Below are positions 26,872 through 36,400 of a stretch of 64,000 nt of DNA, piece by piece. The DNA lies in NCBI RefSeq assembly GCF_000190735.1, contig NC_015177.1, positions 4,092,001 through 4,156,000 of the forward strand. The letters run 5' to 3'. A model generated the notes under the pieces. The model was given only the letters and a program-made list of their open reading frames with translations. It had not been told where the DNA came from and searched no databases. Origin of the DNA: Pseudopedobacter saltans DSM 12145. Lineage in GTDB: Bacteria; Bacteroidota; Bacteroidia; Sphingobacteriales; Sphingobacteriaceae. The stretch's first letter is position 1. Each line of letters starts with the position of its first letter. A program made the position numbers and the translations under genes.

Positions 26872-28749
26872 TTAGCTTTTATTAAAGCGTTCCGCTAATT
26901 CGTCTAAAGTTATTTTTATAATAATTTGTTTTCCCGAAATAGAAATCCCCGGAATATTGCAAGCAAACAACTGATCTATCAGATTATTCATTTCTTCCTG
27001 CTTTAAAACAGTCCCTGCTTTTATTGAAGCATTTTTAGCCAGTGTTCTTGCTAAGTTGTCTCTTTTATCAAGTTTTAAAGTACTATAGTTGTTTTTAAAA
27101 CCTTCAATAAGTTTTTCCATCATTTCGGCCAGATTATGGTTTTCTGGGATATCAGCCGGAACACCTTCTATAACAAGGGTGTTTTTGCCAAATTCTCTGA
27201 TTTGGAAACCCAAAGCATGAAAAGAAGGTAATAGTTCATTAACTAGAGCAAAATCCATCGCATTTAACGTAATGGTCTGCGGAAATAAACTCTGTTGGCT
27301 TAATCCTTTATGACTTTCAAGTTGTTCCAGGAATTTTTCGTACAATATCCTTTCATGTGCAGCTTGCTGGTCTATCAACATAAATCCCGATTTTATTTGG
27401 GAAATGATGTATTTCTGATGGATCTGAAAAAGGTTTCTATTGTCGGCTACGGGAGATTCTACAGAATCTTCCTGATTTAAAGAAACAGTTGTGGTTACCC
27501 CCAAATCCAAAGGGATTTGCTCCGCCTTTTCCTGTTCAACGATATTGTATAAAGTAGACCAATTGCCCGAACCAGAATTGGTTCTTTCTGCAATAGCCCT
27601 AAAGTTATCTGATTTTGATTTTACTGTAGAGACCTCATTCCCAAAGGGATTAAAATTTGGATTAAAACTGATTTGAGGCGGAGTGATTTCATCCAGGGGT
27701 TTGTGCGTAATCATTCTCTCGAAACCCGTTTCCTGGTCGAAATCCAGCGTTGGGGTAATATTGTACTTTCCTAACGACCTTTTTACTGCTGAACGGATAA
27801 TGGCGTAAATCGCTTTATCGTCCTGGTATTTAATTTCCGTTTTCGTGGGATGTACGTTAATATCTATTCTGGATGGATCAATATCGATAAACAAGACATA
27901 TAAAGGAAAACTATCTTCTGTTAGAAGCTCTTCGTAAGCGGCCATAACAGCATGGTTGAGATATGGATCCTTTATAAACCTTTTATTGACAAAGAAAAAC
28001 TGGTCGCCCCTTGTCTTCTTTGCAAAAGACGGTTTACCGATAAATCCTTTCAATTGTATGATGCTCGTGTCTTCATCAACAGGGACAAGCCTTTCATTAT
28101 AATTGTTCCCCAGCAGATGTATAATTCTTTGTTTTAATGTTGCCTGAGGGAGATGATAAACCTCCTGTCCGTCGTGATGTAAGGTGAAATGTATTTCCGG
28201 ATGTGCCAGCGCAACACGCTGAAATTCGTCTATGATATGACGCATTTCTACGGCATTACTTTTTAAAAAGTTCCTTCTTGCAGGAATATTGAAAAAAAGG
28301 TTTTTAACACTGATGGATGTTCCATTAGCACCAGCACATGGCTCCTGATTAATGACTTCGGAACCTTCTACAATAATAGAATTTCCAAGCTCATCTTCAT
28401 GTCTTTTAGTTTTGATTTCCATTTGGGCAATAGCAGCTATAGAAGCCATTGCTTCGCCCCGAAAACCCATGGTGCGAATAGCGAAGAGATCTTCGGCTTT
28501 TCTTATTTTAGAAGTGGCATGTCGTTCCAGACACATTCTTGCATCTGTTGGACTCATTCCACAACCGTTGTCTATTATTTGTATAAGTGTTTTGCCCGCA
28601 TCCTTAATAATCAACTGAATCTTATCAGCGCCAGCATCTATCGAGTTTTCGATCAGTTCTTTTACTGCGGAAGCAGGCCTTTGGACTACTTCCCCAGCAG
28701 CAATCTGATTAGCAACCGAATCGGGCAAAAGTTGTATGATATCTGACAT
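26872..28749 (-). CDS. mutL: DNA mismatch repair protein MutL
   Basis: GHKL ATPase and matchmaker of mismatch repair. The N-terminal half has NSIDAGADKIQL, DNGCGM, TMGFRGEAMASI and NIPARRNFL. The C-terminal dimerisation domain keeps a near-complete endonuclease-type motif, DQQAAHERILYE (the usual DQHA-x2-E-x4-E with His replaced by Gln), but the downstream Cys/His motif reads ACNIPGISISGKQI rather than C-P-H-G-R-P, so nicking activity is uncertain. 625 residues is normal. It leads the rhomboid/EEP operon. Confidence 0.96.
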   Translation of the reverse strand: MSDIIQLLPDSVANQIAAGEVVQRPASAVKELIENSIDAGADKIQLIIKDAGKTLIQIIDNGCGMSPTDARMCLERHATSKIRKAEDLFAIRTMGFRGEAMASIAAIAQMEIKTKRHEDELGNSIIVEGSEVINQEPCAGANGTSISVKNLFFNIPARRNFLKSNAVEMRHIIDEFQRVALAHPEIHFTLHHDGQEVYHLPQATLKQRIIHLLGNNYNERLVPVDEDTSIIQLKGFIGKPSFAKKTRGDQFFFVNKRFIKDPYLNHAVMAAYEELLTEDSFPLYVLFIDIDPSRIDINVHPTKTEIKYQDDKAIYAIIRSAVKRSLGKYNITPTLDFDQETGFERMITHKPLDEITPPQISFNPNFNPFGNEVSTVKSKSDNFRAIAERTNSGSGNWSTLYNIVEQEKAEQIPLDLGVTTTVSLNQEDSVESPVADNRNLFQIHQKYIISQIKSGFMLIDQQAAHERILYEKFLEQLESHKGLSQQSLFPQTITLNAMDFALVNELLPSFHALGFQIREFGKNTLVIEGVPADIPENHNLAEMMEKLIEGFKNNYSTLKLDKRDNLARTLAKNASIKAGTVLKQEEMNNLIDQLFACNIPGISISGKQIIIKITLDELAERFNKS

Positions 28750-28825
28750 AGAGCCGCTAATTTAAGTATTTTTTAGGGCTATTGAGTCATTAGGTTTTCA
28801 AAAACAAGGAATAAAAATCAGGTTT

Positions 28826-29311
28826 TTACATCGAAATATCGATACAACCAAAGGGAGTGTCTTGTCCGTCTACAAACTTTCTTTTTGAATAGGTCACGGA
28901 TTTTATCTCGCTAAAATTTATATCGTTAAGCGCTGATTTAGGAACTATTTTTCCATTAATGGCAATCGGTCTTGTGATTAGCGGATAATCCAGGTTTTTT
29001 ATCAGCGAAGCATTTTTAGTAAAAAGCTTATTCTCTATCTGATACTCAAAATCGGTTTTGTTATCTTCGATGATCATCAAAGGTTTTTTTTGTAAAACCA
29101 ATCTGTTAGCTTCGTTTTTATCCGTAATGGTCTTTATAGAATTAAATCCTTTAATTTGAAAATCCTTATTTACCACCACACCGTTATATACTCTAACGAA
29201 TGTTGTGTCGTTAGGATTTAGTTTAATAACAGAAAAAGCAGGTGTTTGGGCAAAGGATATTCCCCCGCAAAACATCATTATTAGTATAAATGTTATGATA
29301 TTTGATTTCAT
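28826..29311 (-). CDS. Secreted hypothetical protein
   Basis: I do not recognise this 161-residue product (from the ATG at 29311; an ATG at 29317 adds two residues). It has a signal peptide cut after SFAQ and no membrane segment. The body alternates short beta-like segments and has one Cys near the end (FGCIDISM). The end, with a plug-like KSVTYSKRKFVDGQ...FGCIDI run, faintly recalls the end of a TonB plug domain, but the match is too weak to use. Confidence 0.65.
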   Translation of the reverse strand: MKSNIITFILIMMFCGGISFAQTPAFSVIKLNPNDTTFVRVYNGVVVNKDFQIKGFNSIKTITDKNEANRLVLQKKPLMIIEDNKTDFEYQIENKLFTKNASLIKNLDYPLITRPIAINGKIVPKSALNDINFSEIKSVTYSKRKFVDGQDTPFGCIDISM

Positions 29312-29384
29312 AAACATGGCTTTATCTGTTATACGTGAAAATAGTCATTAAATTGTAAATAATGAATAAATTTTTGTTAAAAAT

Positions 29385-31181
29385 ATGTTAAGAGGTTTTT
29401 TGAGTACAGGTTTGTTTTGTTTGTTGCTGGCAATTCAGGCATGCGGACAAGAGCATAAACGGAATCAGATATGGGTAGAAGATCTGGAAACAGCAAATAA
29501 AAATACGGTAGTATTAAATAACGGATCTTCGCAAATTCCCTTAATTCATTTCGAAAAACTTCATGTCGCCAGTTTAAATCTTGGATTTAATAATATGGGT
29601 GTTTTAGACAGTATCTTCTCTAAATATAAAACCATAGATACTTTCTCTGTGGCAGATAATAACCAATTAGGGCTGGTAGACGATCTTAAACTGTATAATC
29701 AAATTGTGGTGGTTGTAAAGGATTCTTTGCTGCTGGATCAAGCCAATCTGGATATGTTGAAAGCACTAGAGGCAAAAAAGAACATTATTATAGCAATGTT
29801 CGGAAAAGGTAGTTACTTGCAGTATTTGAATGAAATAACCTCACCAATAATATGGAGTAGTTCTGAAGATGCGGTTGCCGCGAGTTTAGTAGCACAAATT
29901 ATATGCGGTGGACGTGGTGTTCAGAATAAACTGGAAGAAAACTATTCTCCTAAATATGTGAAGGGAATGGGGGATGATGTTTTTCCGATACGATTGGCCT
30001 ATTCTGTACCCGAAGAAGTCGGAATAAATTCTAATAACCTGTCGGAAATAGACAAGATCGTCAATAAGGCAATTGACGAGCAGGCTACTCCCGGTGCTGT
30101 TGTTTTAGTTGCTGTTAAAGGTAAAGTGATTTATAATAAAGCCTTTGGACATCCAACATACCAAGATAAACACCCTGTAGAGGTGAATGATATTTATGAT
30201 TTAGCTTCAATAACTAAAATAGCGGCCACGACCATGGCGAGCATGAAATTATATGAAGAGGGAAAATTGAAGCTGGACGATATTGTAAGTAATTATATTA
30301 GCCGCACTAAAAAGACAGATAAAGCCAACATCAAAATAAAAGATATTCTGTTACATCAGGCTGGTTTTATCCCATTTATCCCGTTTTATCAGAATCTAAA
30401 ACCAATGGACTATAGCCGGGATTCCAGTGCGGATTTTAGCGTAAAAGTAGCTGATAGCTTTTTTCTGAAGAAAGATTATTATAAAAATGTGATGTGGAAA
30501 CAAATGCTTGAAGTCCCGTTGAAAACTCCCGGTAAATATGTATACAGTGATTTGAGTATGTATTACATGAAAGAGGTGATAGAGGGAATTACGGGTGAAA
30601 CATTGCCGAAGTACGTTGAAGATAACTTTTATAAGCCGTTAGGAATGGATGCTACTTTATTTAATCCAAGAAATAGGTTTGATAAAAGTAGGATTATCCC
30701 TACGGAAAAGGATGAGTATTTCAGAAAAACATTACTTTGGGGATATGTTCATGATCAGGGCGCAGCCATGGCAGGCGGAGTTGCTGGGCATGCCGGACTT
30801 TTTTCGATAGCTACCGATTTGGCAACACTAGGTCAGATGCTTCTCAATAAGGGGGCATATGGAAGTGTTGAATATTTTAAACCCCAAACTGTGGAGTTGT
30901 TCACCTCCCGTCAATCTTCTGTAAGCAGAAGAGGCTTGGGATTTGACAGATGGGATCCTGATTTGAGCAAGAAATATCCATCAGAATTAGCTTCTCCCGA
31001 AACTTTTGGGCATACAGGCTATACTGGAACCTGTTTTTGGGTAGATCCGGCCCGCGAATTGATTTACGTGTTTTTGTCTAATAGAGTAAATCCGAAGGTT
31101 ACGAATACATTGTTGCAGCTTAATGTGCGCTCAAATATTCAGGATGTAATTTACAAGGCAATAAACAATAAAAATGAATAA
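29385..31181 (+). CDS. Serine hydrolase (class C beta-lactamase fold) with GH3 C-terminal-type domain
   Basis: A 598-residue lipoprotein (lipobox AIQAC, Cys about 20). Residues about 35-190 look like the C-terminal alpha/beta domain of GH3 glycosidases (IPLIHFEKLHVASLNLG and the strand VVVVKDSLLL), and residues about 205-595 are a beta-lactamase/transpeptidase fold with S-I-T-K (SxxK), Y-S-D-L (Tyr motif) and HTGYTG. In Bacteroidota a fused GH3-beta-lactamase of nearly 1000 residues is common; here the GH3 catalytic barrel is absent. Probable role: peptidoglycan- or ester-directed hydrolysis at the envelope. It precedes a small coiled-coil lipoprotein gene. Confidence 0.85.
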   Translation: MLRGFLSTGLFCLLLAIQACGQEHKRNQIWVEDLETANKNTVVLNNGSSQIPLIHFEKLHVASLNLGFNNMGVLDSIFSKYKTIDTFSVADNNQLGLVDDLKLYNQIVVVVKDSLLLDQANLDMLKALEAKKNIIIAMFGKGSYLQYLNEITSPIIWSSSEDAVAASLVAQIICGGRGVQNKLEENYSPKYVKGMGDDVFPIRLAYSVPEEVGINSNNLSEIDKIVNKAIDEQATPGAVVLVAVKGKVIYNKAFGHPTYQDKHPVEVNDIYDLASITKIAATTMASMKLYEEGKLKLDDIVSNYISRTKKTDKANIKIKDILLHQAGFIPFIPFYQNLKPMDYSRDSSADFSVKVADSFFLKKDYYKNVMWKQMLEVPLKTPGKYVYSDLSMYYMKEVIEGITGETLPKYVEDNFYKPLGMDATLFNPRNRFDKSRIIPTEKDEYFRKTLLWGYVHDQGAAMAGGVAGHAGLFSIATDLATLGQMLLNKGAYGSVEYFKPQTVELFTSRQSSVSRRGLGFDRWDPDLSKKYPSELASPETFGHTGYTGTCFWVDPARELIYVFLSNRVNPKVTNTLLQLNVRSNIQDVIYKAINNKNE

Positions 31182-31207
31182 TTTTGACCAGTAAACAAAT
31201 TAGTGAT

Positions 31208-31669
31208 ATGAGATACTTGTATTTTTTTGCATTCGTGCTGATGACATGGGCTTGTTCTTCAAAAGTTCAAAACCCGGAAATCCAAAAATTAGAGAATAGA
31301 CAAAATCTGCTTAAGCAAACTACAAAGCTAAATAACCTGAAATTAGATTTGGAGAAAGAGTTGGTAAAGGTTAATGACTATACAATAAAAGTAGAAGCAG
31401 CGAATGATAAGGCTGCCAAATCTGCCAAAACAGCGAAGTCGCTTTCAGAAGATATTAAGGCGAATCCGGGAGATTTAAAATTAGCTTCAAAAATGAATAG
31501 GGCATCAAAGAAAGCAGCCAGTGATGCTAAATCGGCAAGTCAGCTAAATGATAAATTAGGTAAGTCCAATGCTAAAGTGAAATCACTTCAAAAAGAGATT
31601 GCTAAGGTTGAGTCCACCTTAGCCGAACTCGAAAAGAGAATAGACTTTGTACCAAATACTAAGGAATAA
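31208..31669 (+). CDS. Small coiled-coil lipoprotein
   Basis: A 153-residue lipoprotein (signal peptide, lipobox TWAC). After the Cys almost the whole chain is an Ala/Lys/Ser-rich helix predicted to be a coiled coil (heptad-like runs around LDLEKELVKV and SKMNRASKKAASD). No family recognised. I chose the ATG at 31208 over 31184 because it begins the signal peptide. It lies 26 bp after the serine hydrolase stop. Confidence 0.7.
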   Translation: MRYLYFFAFVLMTWACSSKVQNPEIQKLENRQNLLKQTTKLNNLKLDLEKELVKVNDYTIKVEAANDKAAKSAKTAKSLSEDIKANPGDLKLASKMNRASKKAASDAKSASQLNDKLGKSNAKVKSLQKEIAKVESTLAELEKRIDFVPNTKE

Positions 31670-31695
31670 AAAAAGCGGGGATTCCCGCTTTTTTT
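31668..31695. terminator. Bidirectional terminator
   Basis: AAAAAAAGCGGG and CCCGCTTTTTTT pair around a GATT loop, between convergent genes. It overlaps the last codons of the thioesterase gene. Confidence 0.85.
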
Positions 31696-32086
31696 ATTCC
31701 TCTCTTAGACGCTCGTCTGTATAAGTAATAGCCGTTTTTCCATGCGGAGCAGGTTCGCCGTTTTCATTTACACTTACAAACACAATTTTTTCAATAGTCA
31801 ATATCGTTTTTAGAGTGATTTTATTTCTCACCTGACAGGTGAGTGTTAATGACGTCCGGCCGAAATGGACAGCTTTAATCCCCAGTTCGATAATATCTCC
31901 CTGTTTTGCCGAATTTATAAAATTGATTTCAGACATATATTTAGTAACACACCTATTTGTTCCTAATTGGATAATGGAATAAATGGCGGCTTCCTCGTCG
32001 ATCCAGCTTAACAGACTACCTCCAAATAAAGTTCCGTGTGCGTTTAAATCCTCGGGTTTTACCCACTTTCTGGTATAAAAGTTCAT
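31694..32086 (-). CDS. Hot-dog fold acyl-CoA thioesterase
   Basis: A 130-residue YciA/BACH-type thioesterase that hydrolyses acyl-CoA to free acid and CoA. The motif HGTLFGGSLLSWIDEEAA carries the catalytic Asp on the long helix; VKFVSVNENG-like end strands complete the hot-dog. The ATG at 32086 is used, since the TTG at 32092 would only add two codons. Confidence 0.9.
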   Translation of the reverse strand: MNFYTRKWVKPEDLNAHGTLFGGSLLSWIDEEAAIYSIIQLGTNRCVTKYMSEINFINSAKQGDIIELGIKAVHFGRTSLTLTCQVRNKITLKTILTIEKIVFVSVNENGEPAPHGKTAITYTDERLREE

Positions 32087-32207
32087 CAGCAAAAATGTTT
32101 TTTAAAGATACGAAATCGTGTAAACGAACCTGAAAAATTAGATCTAAAGAGATGTTTTTCTTACAAACCTTTAACATTGTACCCGGCCAATTGTTGAATT
32201 TTTAAAT

Positions 32208-32215
32208 TACTTTTG
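32208..32215 (+). promoter_or_regulatory. -7 box of bshA
   Basis: TACTTTTG exactly matches TAnnTTTG. It overlaps the alternative TTG start at 32213, which argues that translation begins at the ATG at 32237, 21 bp downstream. Confidence 0.5.
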
Positions 32216-32236
32216 ACACGTTTTATCGTTTTTATA

Positions 32237-33367
32237 ATGAAAATTGGAATAGTTTGTTATCCTACATTTGGTGGAAGTGGTGTCGTTGCGACCGAACTTG
32301 GAAAGGCGCTTGCTGCTAATGGTCACCAGGTTCACTTTATTACTTATAGACAACCCGCCCGATTAGACTTCTTTTCGGAAAATTTATATTATCACGAGGT
32401 ATCAGTTTCTAACTATCCATTATTTGATTACGCTCCCTATGAATTGGCATTATCCAGTAAAATGGTAGATGTGGTTAGATTTGAGAAGCTGGATATCCTG
32501 CATGTTCATTACGCTATTCCACATGCTTCAGCTGCTTATATGGCAAAGCAAATATTAGCAACTTTTGGAATAAAAATACCGGTTGTAACTACTTTACATG
32601 GTACAGATATCACTTTAGTTGGAAAGGACATGACCTATAAACCGGTTGTAACTTTTTCGATTAATCAATCTGACGGTGTAACGGCTGTGTCCGACGATCT
32701 GAGAAAATCAACCTATGATCATTTTGATATAATAAAGGATATAAAGGTTATTCCGAATTTTATAGACCTCGAAAGATTTAATCTTCAACCGAAAGACCAC
32801 TTTAAAAAAGCAATAGCTCCATTTGGAGAGCGTATCCTTATACATACTTCCAATTTTAGAAAAGTAAAAAGGACACAGGATGTTATTCATATTTTTAAGA
32901 AAATACTGGACGTAATACCTGCTAAACTTTTAATGGTAGGAGATGGCCCCGAGCGTGTGAATTGTGAAGCCTTGTCCCGCGAATTGGAAGTATGTGAACA
33001 TGTTAGATTTTTAGGCAAACAAGATGCCGTAGAAGAGATTTTATCAGTAGCAGATTTATTTTTAATGCCTTCCGAATCTGAAAGTTTTGGATTGGCGGCA
33101 CTGGAAGCAATGGCGTGTAAAGTTCCTGTTATATCAAGTAATTCAGGTGGCTTGCCAGAACTAAATGTGGATGGAGTGACAGGTTTTATGAGTGCGGTTG
33201 GTGATGTTGAAGATATGGCGGAAAAAGCAATCCGTATTTTAAAAGATGATTCGCAATTGAAGGTTTTTAAAGAGAATGCACTCGCAAGAGCAAAAGAGTT
33301 CGATTTAAAATTAATTTTGCCGATTTATGAAAGCTACTATCAACAGGTAATTGACGAGTCTAAGTAA
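32237..33367 (+). CDS. bshA: N-acetyl-alpha-D-glucosaminyl L-malate synthase (BshA)
   Basis: GT4 glycosyltransferase that joins GlcNAc from UDP-GlcNAc to L-malate, the first step in bacillithiol synthesis. The start MKIGIVCYPTFGGSGVVATELG is the BshA signature; VVTTLHGTDITLVG and the donor-site SESESFGLAALEAMACKVPV follow. 376 residues is normal. The other bacillithiol genes are not in the window. It is separated from the next, convergent gene by a strong terminator. Confidence 0.95.
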   Translation: MKIGIVCYPTFGGSGVVATELGKALAANGHQVHFITYRQPARLDFFSENLYYHEVSVSNYPLFDYAPYELALSSKMVDVVRFEKLDILHVHYAIPHASAAYMAKQILATFGIKIPVVTTLHGTDITLVGKDMTYKPVVTFSINQSDGVTAVSDDLRKSTYDHFDIIKDIKVIPNFIDLERFNLQPKDHFKKAIAPFGERILIHTSNFRKVKRTQDVIHIFKKILDVIPAKLLMVGDGPERVNCEALSRELEVCEHVRFLGKQDAVEEILSVADLFLMPSESESFGLAALEAMACKVPVISSNSGGLPELNVDGVTGFMSAVGDVEDMAEKAIRILKDDSQLKVFKENALARAKEFDLKLILPIYESYYQQVIDESK

Positions 33368-33387
33368 TCCCAATAGCTTTAGAATAA

Positions 33388-33425
33388 AAAAATAAAGGCT
33401 TGCATTCTCGCAAGCCTTTATTTTT
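33388..33425. terminator. Bidirectional terminator
   Basis: AAAAATAAAGGCTTGC and GCAAGCCTTTATTTTT form a perfect 16-bp stem with a 6-nt loop between convergent bshA and the large secreted-protein gene. Confidence 0.9.
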
Positions 33426-33429
33426 GGAA

Positions 33430-36400
33430 TTATTGTTTTACAACTTTATAATAACTTATATCGTTGTTTTTGGTAAGCTGAATAAAGTATATTCCGGTTT
33501 TTTGGTTCTGTAAATCAATTTTAATTGACTGTGAGCCAATTTCCGTAATATTATTAATCTGTTTACCTAATGCGTCTGTAACTTTTACACTTACTATATT
33601 ATAAGCGTTAGTGTCTAAATTGATGTTAACAAACGAAGTAGTTGGATTTGGATATACGTTGATATTTTCATTAGTATTACTTACGTATCTTACCATATCA
33701 TTAAATACAGTAGTTTTCTTATTCAGATCAACCTGAACCAATCTATAGTAAGCGGAGTTACCCAAAGTTCTATCAAGGTAAGAGTAATTGCCGCTTCCTT
33801 TTGCCTGTACCTCGGTAAGTTTAAAGAAAGTCTTTCCGTCTAAACTTTTTTCAATGATAAACTTATCATTTGATAGCTCCATTGCTGTCGACCAGTTTAT
33901 TAAAGCACCTTCCGTAGTCGCTTTAGCCGTGAAACTGGTTAAAGATACGGGTAAAGGACTAAGTGTTGATCCAAATGTGAAATTACCGAAAGTTGGATTG
34001 TCTATACTCGCAATCACATATTGAGGGGAAGTAGAAGACGATACTGAATTGCCTTGTGTTTCCCATTTAGAACTACCCGTATTAAACCATGAGACAACTG
34101 CCTCTGTTAAAGGAATATCTTGAAGACCGCTGGCATTTAAGTCAAAAGTATATAATTTCACTTTGGCAGCTAAGTCACCTGAATTGCGATTCAAAGACCA
34201 ATATTCATTGCTGCTTACATGAGGAAGGCTCGCTTCTGTTGCCAGATTTCCATAAGCCGAAGGGAAATATTCAGCAGTAAAAGAAGAAGTTGTAGTTCCG
34301 GAAATACCAGTTAAAGCAATATATGCCGCCTTGTTTCCTTTACCAACGGGTATTAAAAGATCAGCACTTGTATTAACGTTATTAACAGTTACTGCACCAT
34401 TAATAAAGTTTGCAATATCGTTTGTTGTAAGAACAAGTCCATTTAGTTGAAATCCTCCAGAAGGAGTTATTTTACCGGCTTCTAAAGTAAATGCTCCATT
34501 CACTTGAACGGGGTTATTCAAAGTGATTTCTTTATTTGGTGCATTTGCGGTGAAGTTAGTGAATTTCAAAATAGCACTGGTGTTACCTGTAACTCCGATA
34601 GTATTAGATTTGGTTAAAGTTATATCGCCCAGATTTTCATATATTCCTGGATCATTCTTAATAGAAATCAAATCAGTATCAAGGGTAAGTGCATCATCGT
34701 TTGCTTCTTGTAAAGTGGTATATGCCGTTCCTTGTGTGATGTTTTGAATAGGGAATAAAAGGTTCACTTTACCAAATAATTGATTATCGTCTTTATCTAT
34801 GATTTTGGCATAAATGGAATTTAAATTTCCAGCTATATCATAATGTTCTTCTCCTGTTTTGCCATCTAATTGTGTGCTTGGCAGATCTATATCAGCAAAG
34901 GTAGGTGTACCAGATTCAATGTTGTATTTTACATAGTTGTCTGTTACGTTGTAGATATTACCTCCAACAAACCTTACATTGGCTGTTAACTGGCTAGACC
35001 CGGAAGCATTGTAAACTATACCATTATTTACATTAGTAATGTTATTGTTTTTTACTAAAAGTGAGCCTGTCGTATTTACATTATTGTTGAACCAGATACC
35101 CGTTCCGTCAAAGTTCACATTTTCGGTGTGTCTTGCATTGTAAAGACCATCGATGCTATTTCCTGATATTTCTCCGCTGTAAGTATTTTGAATGGATTCT
35201 ATCTTAATACCAGTAAAAGTTGAAGAGGTCCCAACTAGGCTGGAAGATGAAATGGTATTGTTTCGCACAAACCATGGTGAAGCAGTTTGATATGCAAGGT
35301 TATAATAAACTCCTCTTGCTGCTATAATTTCATTGTTGTCTATATACGCTTGAAAGGTAGCTGCATTTGGGTTTGCTGCGTGAGCATTATTGATTTGCAC
35401 TCCTGTTCTTACATCTTCTATTTTATTATGGCTGATTTGTGCGTAAGCGTTATCTGATGCTAATATGCCAATGAAAGCTGCTGATGCATCAGTTTGTATA
35501 TTGCTTACATAGTTGTTTTTGATGATAATTCCTGAATATACAGTTGAAGAGTTTGGAGACGCATAAATACCATAAGACCAAGGAAAAGGGGTAGTCTCTG
35601 TAGAATTGTAATTTTTTACAATGTTATTTTGTACGGTTATGTTTCCCGCATCTTCTATGCCAATACCGAATGGGGTATCTATATCCTCGCCGTTAACAAC
35701 TTTGTTTGATGTTAACGCAGGGTTGTTGCCATTAACTTCAAAACCATCAAAAGTACTGCCATCAGAACCAGCAGAAAAAAGAACCAGACTAGCTGAGTTA
35801 CCACTTAAATCTACTATATGGGGTACAATTTTAGCTTCAGCAACTCTATCTGCTGCCGTTCCAATTTTTCCTATATTTGGCCCTTTAATAGTAAGCTGTT
35901 TGCTGATAGTGATTTTTTCTGCATAGGTACCTGCTAATACCTTTATTTCGTCACCCGCTGTTGCTCCGTCGATAGCTTCTTGAATCGTTGCATAATTCTC
36001 ATCGGTAGTAACATTTTTTACAGGAAGATAATATTGCACTTCTCCAATGTTTGTGTCATCTTTTTTATCAAATATTTTACCATCTAATTCGGCTCTTTGA
36101 CTAAGAGTCATATCAAAAGGAACCCTCATCTGACCATCAACAAAAAATTGGTTTTGGTCTGCTTTGATGTTTTTATCCCAATTAGCAGTGATGGTTTGGG
36201 TAATATTGCCTCCGTATTCAGGATAACCTGCCATAGCTGTGTTTCCTGCATCTTTACTAAGGTTAGCGTTGTCGTTATCTAAATAAATGTAATGGGATAT
36301 ATCAGTGTTAAAAATATTTGGCTTTCCTGTTTCACCAATAACAAAACTTCCAAATTGGGGCGAAGCGTTATCGTGATTGTAAAATGCTAATGCTTTACTA

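Noticed and set aside
33788..36282. Several plus-strand ORFs of 60-100 codons inside the large secreted-protein gene
   Set aside because: Antisense to repetitive beta-helix coding sequence, with no start context or recognisable motif.
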